A stretch of 33,200 bases of DNA from Achromobacter ruhlandii (GTDB lineage Bacteria > Pseudomonadota > Gammaproteobacteria > Burkholderiales > Burkholderiaceae_B): NCBI RefSeq assembly GCF_902859695.1, contig NZ_CADIJL010000045.1, positions 1 through 33,200 on the forward strand. Direction: 5' to 3'. This document shows, in pieces, positions 7,831-17,515 of this stretch. Under the pieces are notes generated by a model that saw nothing but the letters and a program-made list of their open reading frames with translations, was not told the origin of the DNA and searched no databases. How positions within the stretch are numbered: position 1 is the stretch's first letter; each line of letters starts with the position of its first letter. Position numbers and translations under genes: made by a program.

Positions 7831-8946
7831 TCAATCATACATTCTGTACACAACGTCAATGATGGGCTCGTAGCGGCCGGTCGAAGGCTTGGGGAAGGGG
7901 TTGCAACGGCGGATGCCGGTCTCGACCGCGCGGTCGAAGCCCGGGTTGCCGGAAGAACTGGTCAACGTGACCCCGTTAACCTTCCCGTCAGAACCTAACT
8001 GTACCCGGTATTGGGCCGTCGGATTGTCCGATCCGCTGCGCGGCGGCGGCGGGTAGGCCACGCCGGGCTGCACGCAGGCGCGCACCTTGGCGCCATAGCC
8101 GCTGTCGCGCCCGCCACCGGCCTGGTTGCGGTCGGCGGTGCCGCCGGGGATGCCGGCCGCGCCCAGGGCGTCGTTGCGGAACGCATCCTTGAGGGCCTTG
8201 TCGGCGGCGGCCTTCTTGGCGGCCTCTTCCTTGGCCTTCTTTTCGGCCGCGGCCTTTTCAGCGGCGGCTTTCTCGGCTGCCGCCTTTTCCGCCGCGGCCT
8301 TGTCGGCGGCAGCCTTGTCAGCGGCAGCCTTTTTGGCGGCGTCTTCCTTGGCCTTCTTCTCGGCGGCCGCCTTCTCGGCAGCGGCCTTCTCGGCAGCGGC
8401 CTTTTCCGCCGCCGCCTTGTCGGCCGCGGCTTTCTCGGCCGCCTGGCGTTCCTGTTCGAGGCGCTTCTTTTCCTTCAGTTCGGCCTGCTTGCGCTCTTCT
8501 TCCAGGCGCGCCTTCTCCTTGGCCGCTTCGGCGGCCTGGCGGGCCTTTTCTTCCTGCTCGCGCTTTTTCTTGGCTTCCTGCAGGGCGATCTCAGGGTCGA
8601 CTTCGTCGGGCTTGGGCTGGACCTGGGCTTCCGGCTTGGGCGGCGGCGGAGGAGGAGGAGGCTCGGGCTTCTTTTCCGGTTCCGGCTCGGGTTGCGGCTT
8701 GGGCTGGGGCTGGGGCTTGGGAGGCTCGGGCTGGGGTTGCGGCGGGGGCGAGACGGGCGAATTGCCGTCGGCCCACAGTTGCACTTCCACCGGGCCGGGG
8801 TTTTCGGTGCGCCAGTTCAGGTTGAAGATCAACACGGCCAGCAGCAGCGCGTGCACCAGCAACGCCAGGATCAGGGCGATCCGGTTGTCGTTGTTGGGCG
8901 GCGTGGCCGGGGGGCCGCTGTGGTGTCGAATGATGGGTGGCGTCAT
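7831..8946 (-). CDS. tolA: Tol-Pal system inner-membrane protein TolA
   Basis: A 371-residue protein that spans the periplasm and transmits force from TolQR to Pal/TolB. One N-terminal membrane helix is at about residues 23-42. A Pro/Glu/Lys-rich stretch (65-118) and a long Ala/Lys/Glu helix (120-255) follow. The C-terminal TonB-like domain (about 285-371) has Cys291 and Cys348, positioned for the usual disulfide. The long helix contains an exact 39-residue tandem duplication (172-210 and 211-249) with a single D/E difference. The ATG at 8946 lies 39 bp after the tolR stop and has no strong ribosome binding site, which suggests coupling or leader-independent initiation. Confidence 0.95.
   Translation of the reverse strand: MTPPIIRHHSGPPATPPNNDNRIALILALLVHALLLAVLIFNLNWRTENPGPVEVQLWADGNSPVSPPPQPQPEPPKPQPQPKPQPEPEPEKKPEPPPPPPPPKPEAQVQPKPDEVDPEIALQEAKKKREQEEKARQAAEAAKEKARLEEERKQAELKEKKRLEQERQAAEKAAADKAAAEKAAAEKAAAEKAAAEKKAKEDAAKKAAADKAAADKAAAEKAAAEKAAAEKAAAEKKAKEEAAKKAAADKALKDAFRNDALGAAGIPGGTADRNQAGGGRDSGYGAKVRACVQPGVAYPPPPRSGSDNPTAQYRVQLGSDGKVNGVTLTSSSGNPGFDRAVETGIRRCNPFPKPSTGRYEPIIDVVYRMYD
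8200..8433 (-). repeat. 39-codon tandem duplication inside tolA
   Basis: Two adjacent 117-bp units (8317-8433 and 8200-8316) encode almost identical 39-residue Ala/Lys/Glu segments, with 38 of 39 residues the same by eye. The DNA of the two units differs at many third positions, so the duplication is old and the protein repeat has been kept. Confidence 0.8.
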
Positions 8947-8985
8947 GAGCGTTGCAAGCCGGCGGCGCCGGCGGAGGGCGTCGCG

Positions 8986-9444
8986 TTAGCGTTTCTTCGC
9001 GGGAGCGGGCTGGTTGCCGCCGGCGGACTGGTCCACCAGCAGGCCCAGGCGGGTGATGCCATTGGTACGCAGCTCGTCCATGACCTTCACGACCGTCTCG
9101 TAGGGCACCTTGCCGTCGGCCGCGATCACCACCGGGGTTTCCGCGGTGATGCGCGAACGCACCTGCGCCACCAGTTCGGGGCGGGCGATGTCCTGCAGGG
9201 TGGCGCCCGGTTCGCGCATGCGCAGCGCGATCTTGCCGTCTTCCGAAATCTGGACTTCAAGCGGCTTGACCGGGACATCGGACGCCGCGCCCACCGAGGG
9301 CAACTGGATCAGGCCCGGCGTGATCAGCGGCGCGGTCACCATGAAGATGACCAGCAGCACCAGCATCACGTCGATGTAGGGCACCACGTTGATGTCGGCC
9401 TTCATGCGGCGGCCGGATCTGCCGCGCGAGCTTACCGAGGGCAT
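8986..9444 (-). CDS. tolR: Tol-Pal system protein TolR
   Basis: A 152-residue ExbD/TolR protein with one N-terminal membrane helix (about residues 20-42) and a periplasmic domain. The proton-path aspartate is Asp25 in VVPYIDVMLVLLVIFM. With TolQ it forms the proton-driven motor that energises TolA. The start ATG (9444) overlaps the tolQ stop as TAATG, a 1-nt overlap typical of tight coupling. The C terminus is Pro/Lys-rich (NQPAPAKKR). Confidence 0.96.
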   Translation of the reverse strand: MPSVSSRGRSGRRMKADINVVPYIDVMLVLLVIFMVTAPLITPGLIQLPSVGAASDVPVKPLEVQISEDGKIALRMREPGATLQDIARPELVAQVRSRITAETPVVIAADGKVPYETVVKVMDELRTNGITRLGLLVDQSAGGNQPAPAKKR

Positions 9445-10124
9445 TAGCGCACCTGCCGTTGCAGAATGTTCAGGAACTCATCGACGAAACTGTCGAAGCG
9501 GATCGAGATGCGGTCGATGTCGTTGGTGAAGCGGTTGTAGGCGACCACCGCGGGAATGGCGGCGAACAGGCCGATGGCGGTGGCGATCAGCGCTTCGGCG
9601 ATGCCCGGAGCCACCGAGGCCAGCGTGGCCTGCTGCATGTTCGACAGGCCGATGAAGGCGTGCATGATGCCCCAGACCGTGCCCAGCAGGCCGATGTAGG
9701 GCGAAACGGAGCCGGCCGAAGCCAGGAAGTTCAGGTGCGATTCCAGCGCATCCATTTCGCGCTGGTAGGCGGCGCGCATGGCGCGGCGCGGGCCGTCGAG
9801 CAGGGCGGTGGCGTCCGTGCTGGCGCTGCCGCGGCGGGCTTTCAGGAATTCGGTCATGCCGGCGTCGAAGATGCGGGCCAGGGCGCCTTGCTCGTCGCGG
9901 CGCGAGGCCACGGCCTGCTGCAGCATGGACAGGTCGCCGCCCGACCAGAAATCATCCTCGAAGCGGCGGGTCTGGGCGTGGGCGCGCTTGATGGCCAGCC
10001 GCTTGGCGAAGATGTAGGTCCAGGACATGATCGAGATGCCCAGGAGCATCAGCATGATCAGCTGGACCGGCACGCTGGCGTGCGAAATCAACGAAAGCAA
10101 CGACATGTCGTTGGTGGCTTGCAT
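9444..10124 (-). CDS. tolQ: Tol-Pal system protein TolQ
   Basis: A 226-residue ExbB/MotA-type inner-membrane protein with three membrane helices (about residues 14-34, 130-152 and 164-186). It has the conserved SVSPYIGLLGTVWGIMHAF and ALIATAIGLFAAIPAVVAYN segments that line the ion path. It forms the motor stator with TolR. The ATG at 10124 has AGGA 8 nt upstream and lies 2 bp after the ybgC stop. The open frame extends further upstream inside ybgC, but that part is a shadow. Confidence 0.96.
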   Translation of the reverse strand: MQATNDMSLLSLISHASVPVQLIMLMLLGISIMSWTYIFAKRLAIKRAHAQTRRFEDDFWSGGDLSMLQQAVASRRDEQGALARIFDAGMTEFLKARRGSASTDATALLDGPRRAMRAAYQREMDALESHLNFLASAGSVSPYIGLLGTVWGIMHAFIGLSNMQQATLASVAPGIAEALIATAIGLFAAIPAVVAYNRFTNDIDRISIRFDSFVDEFLNILQRQVR

Positions 10125-10126
10125 GG

Positions 10127-10549
10127 TTATTCCTGAATTGATTCCAGTTTGGCGCGGACGTCGGCCGGCAGTTCCACCGGCCGCATGTTGACGGCATCGA
10201 CGCAGCAGACTTGGATATTGCCTTCGGCAAGCAGTTCCCCGTCCCGTTCTGCGCGCTGCGCGAAGTGTATCGAAGCGCGGCCCAGTCGTGTGACCCGGCT
10301 GCGTATGGTAAGCAAATCGTCCAGTCTGGCCGGCTTGCGATAGGACATGTCCAGCGAGCGGACGACGAACAGCCGTTGCTCGCTGGCGGCCAGGCCGGAT
10401 TGGTTGACTCCCAGGTCGCGCAGCCACTCGGTGCGGGCGCGTTCCAGGAATTTCAAGTAGTTGGCGTAGAAAACCACCCCGCCCGCGTCCGTGTCTTCAT
10501 AGTAGACACGGACCTGCAGGCGGGATTCGGGGGACTTCGGATCGGTCAC
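10127..10549 (-). CDS. ybgC: Tol-Pal associated acyl-CoA thioesterase YbgC
   Basis: A 140-residue hot-dog-fold thioesterase that cleaves short-chain acyl-CoA or acyl-ACP in the cytoplasm. The family motif YYEDTDAGGVVFYANYLKFLE carries the catalytic Asp21, by alignment with Asp18 of E. coli YbgC. It starts with GTG at 10549, which gives the usual length and N terminus. As in E. coli it is the first gene of the tol-pal operon. The 57-bp gap to proS contains no obvious terminator, so transcription may run from proS into ybgC. Confidence 0.93.
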   Translation of the reverse strand: MTDPKSPESRLQVRVYYEDTDAGGVVFYANYLKFLERARTEWLRDLGVNQSGLAASEQRLFVVRSLDMSYRKPARLDDLLTIRSRVTRLGRASIHFAQRAERDGELLAEGNIQVCCVDAVNMRPVELPADVRAKLESIQE

Positions 10550-10606
10550 GATGCGGGTTTCGATGATGCGGGTCGGGACGCGAAAAGTCCGTAGTTGCTA
10601 TAAGGT

Positions 10607-12337
<1,731 letters not shown>

Positions 12338-12360
12338 GTTTAAAGGTGGCAGCAGATACG

Positions 12361-12366
12361 TATAAT
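12361..12366 (+). promoter_or_regulatory. Perfect -10 hexamer for rppH in the proS/rppH divergent region
   Basis: TATAAT lies 36 bp before the rppH ATG. A poor -35 match (TTTAAA, 12339-12344) lies 16 bp upstream. The 65-bp divergent region must also hold the proS promoter, which I could not place. Confidence 0.5.
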
Positions 12367-12402
12367 CGACTGTAATTGTATTGAATTCGGTGGGGGTGGC
12401 CC

Positions 12403-12975
12403 ATGCTTGACCGCGAAGGCTACCGCCCCAATGTCGGCATCATTCTCGTCAACGGTCGAAACGAGGTCTTTTGGGGCAAGCGTATCAGGGAACATGCCTG
12501 GCAGTTCCCGCAGGGCGGCATCAAGTACGGCGAAAGCCCGGTGCAGGCCATGTATCGCGAGCTCCATGAAGAGGTGGGCCTGAAGCCCGAGCATGTCCGT
12601 ATTTTGGGGCGTACACGCGATTGGTTACGTTATAACGTGCCCGATCACTTCGTCCGGCGTGAGTGGCGTGGCCACTATAAAGGACAAAAACAGATTTGGT
12701 TCTTGTTGCGCCTGGTGGGACGTGACAGCGACGTTTGCCTGCGCGCGACGCAGCATCCGGAATTCGACGCCTGGCGCTGGAGCCAGTACTGGGTGCCGCT
12801 GGATGCCGTGATCGAGTTCAAGCGGGACGTCTATACCCAGGCGTTGAACGAGTTGTCGGCAATCCTCTTTCGGCGTCATCACGAAACCCGCTACCTGCGT
12901 CAGCGCGTGCATGGGCAGCGGACGGCAGAGAACTTGCCCGAAGGAACGGACGGTCATGCGCATATTGTTGGTTGA
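12403..12975 (+). CDS. rppH: RNA pyrophosphohydrolase RppH
   Basis: A 190-residue Nudix hydrolase that removes pyrophosphate from the 5' end of mRNA and so starts RNase E-dependent decay. The Nudix box runs over residues 38-60 (GGIKYGESPVQAMYRE then LHEEVGL) with all Glu ligands present. The N terminus MLDREGYRPNVGIIL and the WQFPQGG motif are typical. The Trp-rich stretch FDAWRWSQYWVPLD is also diagnostic. A G-rich stretch before the ATG serves as ribosome binding site. Its last 20 bp overlap the start of the tctD-like response regulator gene in another frame. Confidence 0.95.
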   Translation: MLDREGYRPNVGIILVNGRNEVFWGKRIREHAWQFPQGGIKYGESPVQAMYRELHEEVGLKPEHVRILGRTRDWLRYNVPDHFVRREWRGHYKGQKQIWFLLRLVGRDSDVCLRATQHPEFDAWRWSQYWVPLDAVIEFKRDVYTQALNELSAILFRRHHETRYLRQRVHGQRTAENLPEGTDGHAHIVG

Positions 12976-13642
12976 AGATGAACGGGACATGGCGTCCTGG
13001 CTGATGCGCGCGCTCGCGCAGAGCGGGTTCGTGCCGGATCACGCGGCCGATGCCCGCACGGCCGAAGCCTTCATGGCGGGCACCGAATACGATGCCATCG
13101 TCATGGACCTGCGCCTGCCCGACAAGCATGGCCTGGTGGTGCTGCGCGAGATGCGCAACCGCGACGACCGCACCCCGGTGCTGCTGCTGACCGCCCAGGG
13201 CGCGCTGCAGGACCGCGTGCGCGGCCTGAACCTGGGCGCCGACGACTTCCTCACCAAGCCGTTCGCGCTGGAAGAACTGGAAGCCCGCCTGACCGCGCTG
13301 GTGCGCCGCAGCCGCGGCCGCCAGCACCCGCGCCTGCAGTGCGGCTCGCTGTCCTACGACAGCGAGAGCCGCGCCTTCACGCTCGACGGCTCGCTGTTGT
13401 TCCTGACCCCGCGCGAGCACGCCGCCCTGGCGGCGCTGCTGACCCGCAGCGGCTATCCGGTGGACAAGTCGCAGCTGTTCGGCAAGGTCTTCACCCACGA
13501 CAGCGAGGCCAACCCCGACGCCATCGAGGTGGTGCTGCACCGCCTGCGCAAGAAGCTCGCCGGCAGCGACGTGCGCATCGTCACCGTGCGCGGGCTCGGC
13601 TACATGCTGGAAAGCGTCGCCAGCGAAGCCGCCGACTCCTGA
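12956..13642 (+). CDS. tctD: OmpR-family response regulator TctD
   Basis: A 228-residue response regulator. The receiver domain (about 1-115) has the acidic pocket Glu7/Asp8, phosphoacceptor Asp51 in IVMDLRLPD, Thr79 and Lys101 in FLTKPF. The winged-helix output domain (about 128-222) has LTPREHAALAALL and VEVVLHRLRKKL-like recognition features (IEVVLHRLRKKL). It is followed 7 bp later by the histidine kinase gene and then by tctBA, which supports a TctD role in carboxylate uptake. The ATG at 12956 has AAGGA upstream and begins MRILLVEDE, the family N terminus. It overlaps rppH by 20 bp. OmpR-family proteins bind direct repeats about 11 bp apart. Confidence 0.9.
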   Translation: MRILLVEDERDMASWLMRALAQSGFVPDHAADARTAEAFMAGTEYDAIVMDLRLPDKHGLVVLREMRNRDDRTPVLLLTAQGALQDRVRGLNLGADDFLTKPFALEELEARLTALVRRSRGRQHPRLQCGSLSYDSESRAFTLDGSLLFLTPREHAALAALLTRSGYPVDKSQLFGKVFTHDSEANPDAIEVVLHRLRKKLAGSDVRIVTVRGLGYMLESVASEAADS

Positions 13643-13649
13643 CACCCTC

Positions 13650-15182
13650 GTGAGCCTCCGGATCCCTGGGTTGCCGCGGGTCGGCATTCGCGCCCTGTTG
13701 ATCATCCTGCTGCTGCCCGGCGTGGTGGCGCTGCTGGTCATCGACAGCCTGAACGACTACCGCACCCTGTCCGAGATCACCAACGAGGCCTACGACAGCG
13801 CCCTGGTCGAGCCCGCCCGCGTGCTCGAAAGCAGCCTGGAATTCACGCCCGACGGCGCGCTGCAGGTGGCCACGCCGCTGTACGCCCAGGTCATGCTGGA
13901 GTCGCGCGCCGGGCTGCGCAAGTATTTCCGCATCGAGCAGATCGATCCGCCGCTGCCTGACGATTCCCCGGTGCCGGCCGAACAGGGCAAGACGCTGCTG
14001 GGCATGCCGGACCTGCCGCGCCCGCCGACCTGGCCCCGTTCCAATGGCCTGCCGGTGTTCTATGACGGGGTCTATCGCAACGACCCGGTGCGGGTAGTGT
14101 CGCTGGTGCGCGACCTGTATTACCAGGGCGCGCACCGTCAGGTGCTGGTGCTGGTCGCCGAAAGCACCGGCAAGCGTATCGAGGCCGAGAACAACGCCCG
14201 GCGCCAGGAAATCCTGCGTGATGCGCGCATGCTGGCGCTGGTCGTGCTGCTGGTCTGGTGGGGCGTGTCCTGGGCCTTGAAGCCGCTGCGCCGCCTGCGC
14301 GCCGACATCCGCAACCGCCGGCCCGATGACCTGACGCCGCTCGACGCCTCGCGCGTGCCCAGCGAAGTGGCGCCGCTGGTCGATGCCGTCAATCACCACA
14401 TCGCCCGCTATCGCCGCGTCCTCGAAGAACAATCGCATTTCCTGGCGGATGCCTCGCACCAGTTGCGCACGCCGCTGGCCATCATGCTGACCCAGGCGCA
14501 ATACGCCCTGCGCGAACGCGATCCGGCGCGCGCCCAGGAGGGCTTGCGCGCCATCGTCGATCAGCTGGGGCGCACCCGCCGCCTGACCGAGCAATTGCTG
14601 TCGCTGGCGCACGCCAACCAGGCGGACCCGTTGCCGCGCCAGTTGCTCGACATGAACGCGGTCTCGCGCGAAGTGGTGTTGCAATACCTGCCGCTGGCGC
14701 ACGAAAAACAGCAGGACCTTGGCTGGGTGCAGGCCGCCAACGGACAAGGCCAGGAAATCGACGCCCCGGTGTCCGGCAACGAGGCCGAGCTGCACGAGGC
14801 GCTGTCCAACCTGGTGCACAACGCCATCCACTACGCGTCGGTCGGCGCCCGCATCACCGTCTCGGTCAGCCGGCTCGGCGACCGGGTCGAGGTCGCCGTG
14901 TCCGATAACGGCCCCGGCCTGGAACCGATGCTGCGCGCCCGCGCCTTCGCCCGCTTCGAGCGCGTCGGCACCGACAAGCCGGTGGCCTCGTCGGGGTCGG
15001 GCCTGGGGCTGGCCATCGCCCGCGCCTATGCGCGGCGCAACGACGGCGATATCGAACTGCGCGACGGCGAACCCAATGCGCAGGGGGGCGTGGGCCTGGC
15101 CTCGGTGCTGTGGTTGCCGCTGGCGACGACCGTGTCGCAGTATCCGCGGCCCGCCGACGTCGAGTTCACCGGCGAACAATAA
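13650..15182 (+). CDS. tctE: Sensor histidine kinase TctE
   Basis: A 510-residue membrane histidine kinase. The two membrane helices are at about residues 14-31 and 193-211, and the periplasmic domain between them (about 160 residues) resembles the TctE sensor type. A short HAMP-like linker is followed by the H-box HQLRTPLA with His270, N-box NLVHNA (387-392), G1 DNGPGL (419-424) and G2 SGSGLGLAI (448-456). It would sense a periplasmic tri- or dicarboxylate and phosphorylate TctD. It starts with GTG at 13650, 7 bp after the tctD stop. The gene ends 218 bp before tctB. Confidence 0.9.
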   Translation: MSLRIPGLPRVGIRALLIILLLPGVVALLVIDSLNDYRTLSEITNEAYDSALVEPARVLESSLEFTPDGALQVATPLYAQVMLESRAGLRKYFRIEQIDPPLPDDSPVPAEQGKTLLGMPDLPRPPTWPRSNGLPVFYDGVYRNDPVRVVSLVRDLYYQGAHRQVLVLVAESTGKRIEAENNARRQEILRDARMLALVVLLVWWGVSWALKPLRRLRADIRNRRPDDLTPLDASRVPSEVAPLVDAVNHHIARYRRVLEEQSHFLADASHQLRTPLAIMLTQAQYALRERDPARAQEGLRAIVDQLGRTRRLTEQLLSLAHANQADPLPRQLLDMNAVSREVVLQYLPLAHEKQQDLGWVQAANGQGQEIDAPVSGNEAELHEALSNLVHNAIHYASVGARITVSVSRLGDRVEVAVSDNGPGLEPMLRARAFARFERVGTDKPVASSGSGLGLAIARAYARRNDGDIELRDGEPNAQGGVGLASVLWLPLATTVSQYPRPADVEFTGEQ

Positions 15183-15400
15183 TTCCGCGAAGCTTTCATT
15201 CCTTCCTCCTAGTCCGCATTGCGCATCACACCGTTTTCCATCAGGGATAACCCCCGGATTCAGGATTGCGACAGCGCATAGAAAGCGGATTAGCAGCTTC
15301 CTTCCGTAATCTGCCAGCCGGCTTGTTGTAAAGAGCCGGATGGCGCACGCTCTTGGCGCCATCCCGAGGGCCGGCACGGCCCTGCTTCAGGAGGATGGAA
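15183..15400 (+). promoter_or_regulatory. Structured leader upstream of tctB
   Basis: The 218 bp between tctE and tctB hold no gene. I see two hairpins: CCGGCT/AGCCGG arms at 15318-15323 and 15334-15339, and GGGCCG/CGGCCC arms at about 15368-15382. A very strong ribosome binding site AGGAGG is at 15389-15394. A single CTTTCA (15193-15198) is present but no 11-bp partner. No tctC is present in this gap. It may contain the tctBA promoter, which I cannot place. Confidence 0.4.
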
Positions 15401-15874
15401 GTGCAAAAAACAATTAATAGAAAGGACTATTACGGCGGCGCGCTGATGGTCCTTATCGGATTGGGGGCGATCTACGGTGGTACGGACTATCACATCGGAA
15501 CGCTCAGCCACATGGGTCCGGGGTTCTTCCCCGCGGCATTGGGCGGCCTGCTGGCGTTGACGGGAATCCTGATCGCCATCTCGGCGCGTTCCGGCGAATC
15601 CACGCCGCCCGCCCCGGGTGACGGCCATGCGCATGGCCTGCCCGATCTGCGCGGCAGCGTCTGCATCCTGCTGGGTACGCTCGCGTTCCTGCTGCTGGGC
15701 CACTATGGCGGCCTGCTGCCCGCCACGTTTGCCATTGTCTTCATCTCCGCCCTGGGCGACCGCAAGAACACGGTCAAGCAGGCATTCGTGCTGTCGGTCG
15801 GCATGTCCGTGATCGCGGTGGTGGTTTTCTGGTGGGCGCTGCAACTGCAGCTGCCGCTGTTTCGCTGGGGTTGA
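15401..15874 (+). CDS. tctB: Tripartite tricarboxylate transporter small membrane subunit TctB
   Basis: A 157-residue inner-membrane protein with four hydrophobic helices, the small subunit of the TctCBA carboxylate uptake system. The motif SHMGPGFFPAALGGLLAL (residues about 35-52) is characteristic of TctB. I chose the GTG at 15401 because AGGAGG ends 6 nt before it. An ATG at 15395 directly abuts the Shine-Dalgarno and is less likely. It is followed by tctA after 6 bp. The periplasmic binding component (TctC) is not encoded here. Two-component genes tctD/tctE lie immediately upstream. Confidence 0.9.
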   Translation: MQKTINRKDYYGGALMVLIGLGAIYGGTDYHIGTLSHMGPGFFPAALGGLLALTGILIAISARSGESTPPAPGDGHAHGLPDLRGSVCILLGTLAFLLLGHYGGLLPATFAIVFISALGDRKNTVKQAFVLSVGMSVIAVVVFWWALQLQLPLFRWG

Positions 15875-15880
15875 TGCGCC

Positions 15881-17404
15881 ATGATTTCTCAAGCTCTAAC
15901 CGACCTCTGGTACGGCTTCGGCGTCGCGTTCCAGCTCCACAACCTGATGTGGTCGTTCTTCGGCGTGCTGGTGGGCAACCTCATCGGCGTGCTGCCCGGC
16001 ATGGGCGCGCTGTCGGCCATCTCGATCCTGCTGCCGCTGACCTACGTGATGCAGCCGGTGCCCGCCATCCTGATGCTGGCCGGTATTTTCTACGGCTCGC
16101 AATACGGCGGCGCCATCGGCGCCATCCTGCTCAACCTGCCTTCGCACCCGCCGCACGCGGTGACGTGCCTTGACGGGTATCCATTGACCAAACAGGGCAA
16201 GGGGGGAACGGCGCTCGGCATTACGATGATCTGCTCGTTCTTCGCGGCCTCGGTCGGCATCATCGTCATGATCTTCGCCTCGCCGCTGCTGGTCGAAGTC
16301 GCCTTCAAGTTCGGCCCGACCGAGATCTTCTCGATCATGCTGCTGGGCCTGCTGGCCGGCGCCACCATGTCGCGCGGTTCGCCGCTCAAGGGCGTGGCCA
16401 TGACGCTGTTCGGCCTGATGTGCGGCGTGGTCGGCACCGACGTGAACACCGGCACCATCCGCTTCTCGTTCGGCCTGCTCGACCTGTCCGACGGCCTGGA
16501 ACTGGTGGCGATCTCGATGGGCCTGTTCGGCGTGGCCGACTTCCTGATGAGCGTCAACCGCATGACCATCATCGGCAGCGGCGCCAAGCTGCGCCTGCGC
16601 GACATGCGTCCCAGCAAGCAGGAATTGAAGACGGCCTTCTGGCCCATGGTGCGCGGCACCGCCGTGGGCACGCTGTTCGGCGCCATGCCCGGCACCGGCC
16701 CGACCATCACCACCTTCGTGGCCTACGCGCTGGAACGCAAGATTTCCAAGACGCCCGAGAAGTTCGGCACCGGCATGATCGCCGGCGTGGCCTCGCCCGA
16801 AGCCTCGTCGCACTCGAAGACGCAGGTCGACTTCATCCCCACGATGAGCCTGGGCATCCCCGGCGACGCGGTGATGGCGCTGATCCTGGGCGCGCTGCTG
16901 ATCCAGGGCATCCAGCCCGGCCCGCAGCTGATCACCGAGCATCCGGACATCTTCTGGGGCCTGATCGCCAGCTTCTGGGTCGGCAACGTGCTGCTGATGG
17001 TGCTCAACGTGCCGCTGATCGGCGTCTGGGTCAAGCTGTTGCAGGTGCCTTACCGCTACCTGTTCCCGTCGGCGCTGTTCTTCATCGCGGTGGGCGTGTT
17101 CAGCACCCAGAACAGCCTCTTCCAGATCTGGGAAGTGCTGGCTTTCGGCGTGATCGGCGCCGTCCTGATGACGCTGGAATTCTCGGTCGCGCCGATCCTG
17201 CTCGGCTTCGTGCTGGGGCCCATGGTCGAAGAGAACTTCCGTCGCGCCTTGCTGTTGTCGCGCGGTGACCTGGCGGTGTTCGTCGAACGTCCGATCAGCG
17301 CCTGGTTCATCGGCGCCAGCGCGCTGCTGATCCTGCTGCAGGTGTGGGCTTTCCTGCGCCGCGGCAAGAACAAGAACAAGCCGCAAGTGACGCAAGCCGC
17401 CTGA
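15881..17404 (+). CDS. tctA: Tripartite tricarboxylate transporter large permease TctA (divergent form)
   Basis: A 507-residue permease with about 10-12 membrane helices, normal for TctA. It has LIGVLPGMGALSAISILLPL, YGSQYGGAIGAILL, and GAMPGTGPTITTFVAYALE followed by FIPTMSLGIPGDAVMALILGA. Compared with the second TctA in this window (22952-24457) two conserved loops are altered. The first loop has NLPSHPPHAVT in place of ALPGETSAVVT. The later loop has SPEASSHSKTQ in place of GPESANNAAAQ. It therefore belongs to a distinct subgroup and may move a different carboxylate. It ends before a clear terminator. Confidence 0.92.
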   Translation: MISQALTDLWYGFGVAFQLHNLMWSFFGVLVGNLIGVLPGMGALSAISILLPLTYVMQPVPAILMLAGIFYGSQYGGAIGAILLNLPSHPPHAVTCLDGYPLTKQGKGGTALGITMICSFFAASVGIIVMIFASPLLVEVAFKFGPTEIFSIMLLGLLAGATMSRGSPLKGVAMTLFGLMCGVVGTDVNTGTIRFSFGLLDLSDGLELVAISMGLFGVADFLMSVNRMTIIGSGAKLRLRDMRPSKQELKTAFWPMVRGTAVGTLFGAMPGTGPTITTFVAYALERKISKTPEKFGTGMIAGVASPEASSHSKTQVDFIPTMSLGIPGDAVMALILGALLIQGIQPGPQLITEHPDIFWGLIASFWVGNVLLMVLNVPLIGVWVKLLQVPYRYLFPSALFFIAVGVFSTQNSLFQIWEVLAFGVIGAVLMTLEFSVAPILLGFVLGPMVEENFRRALLLSRGDLAVFVERPISAWFIGASALLILLQVWAFLRRGKNKNKPQVTQAA

Positions 17405-17429
17405 CCGGCCTCGCGTTCCGCGTGCAGAC

Positions 17430-17458
17430 ACGGCCCGGCTTTCATGCCGGGCCGTTTG
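17430..17458 (+). terminator. Intrinsic terminator after tctA
   Basis: A perfect 10-bp stem ACGGCCCGGC/GCCGGGCCGT (17430-17439 and 17446-17455) with a 6-nt loop is followed by TTGATTTG. It ends the tctBA transcript and separates it from ghrA. Confidence 0.8.
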
Positions 17459-17515
17459 ATTTGTGCGCCGTCTTCCCCCATGCTTGCGATTTCCCGAGCC
17501 CGTCCGGATCTAGCC

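Noticed and set aside
8011..9447. A 478-codon plus-strand frame rich in Gly and Leu
   Set aside because: It is the antisense of the repetitive tolA and of tolR; its low-complexity composition comes from the Ala/Lys codons of TolA.
13581..17431. Long minus-strand frames opposite tctE, tctB and tctA
   Set aside because: They lack recognisable domains, while the plus-strand frames give complete conserved families.
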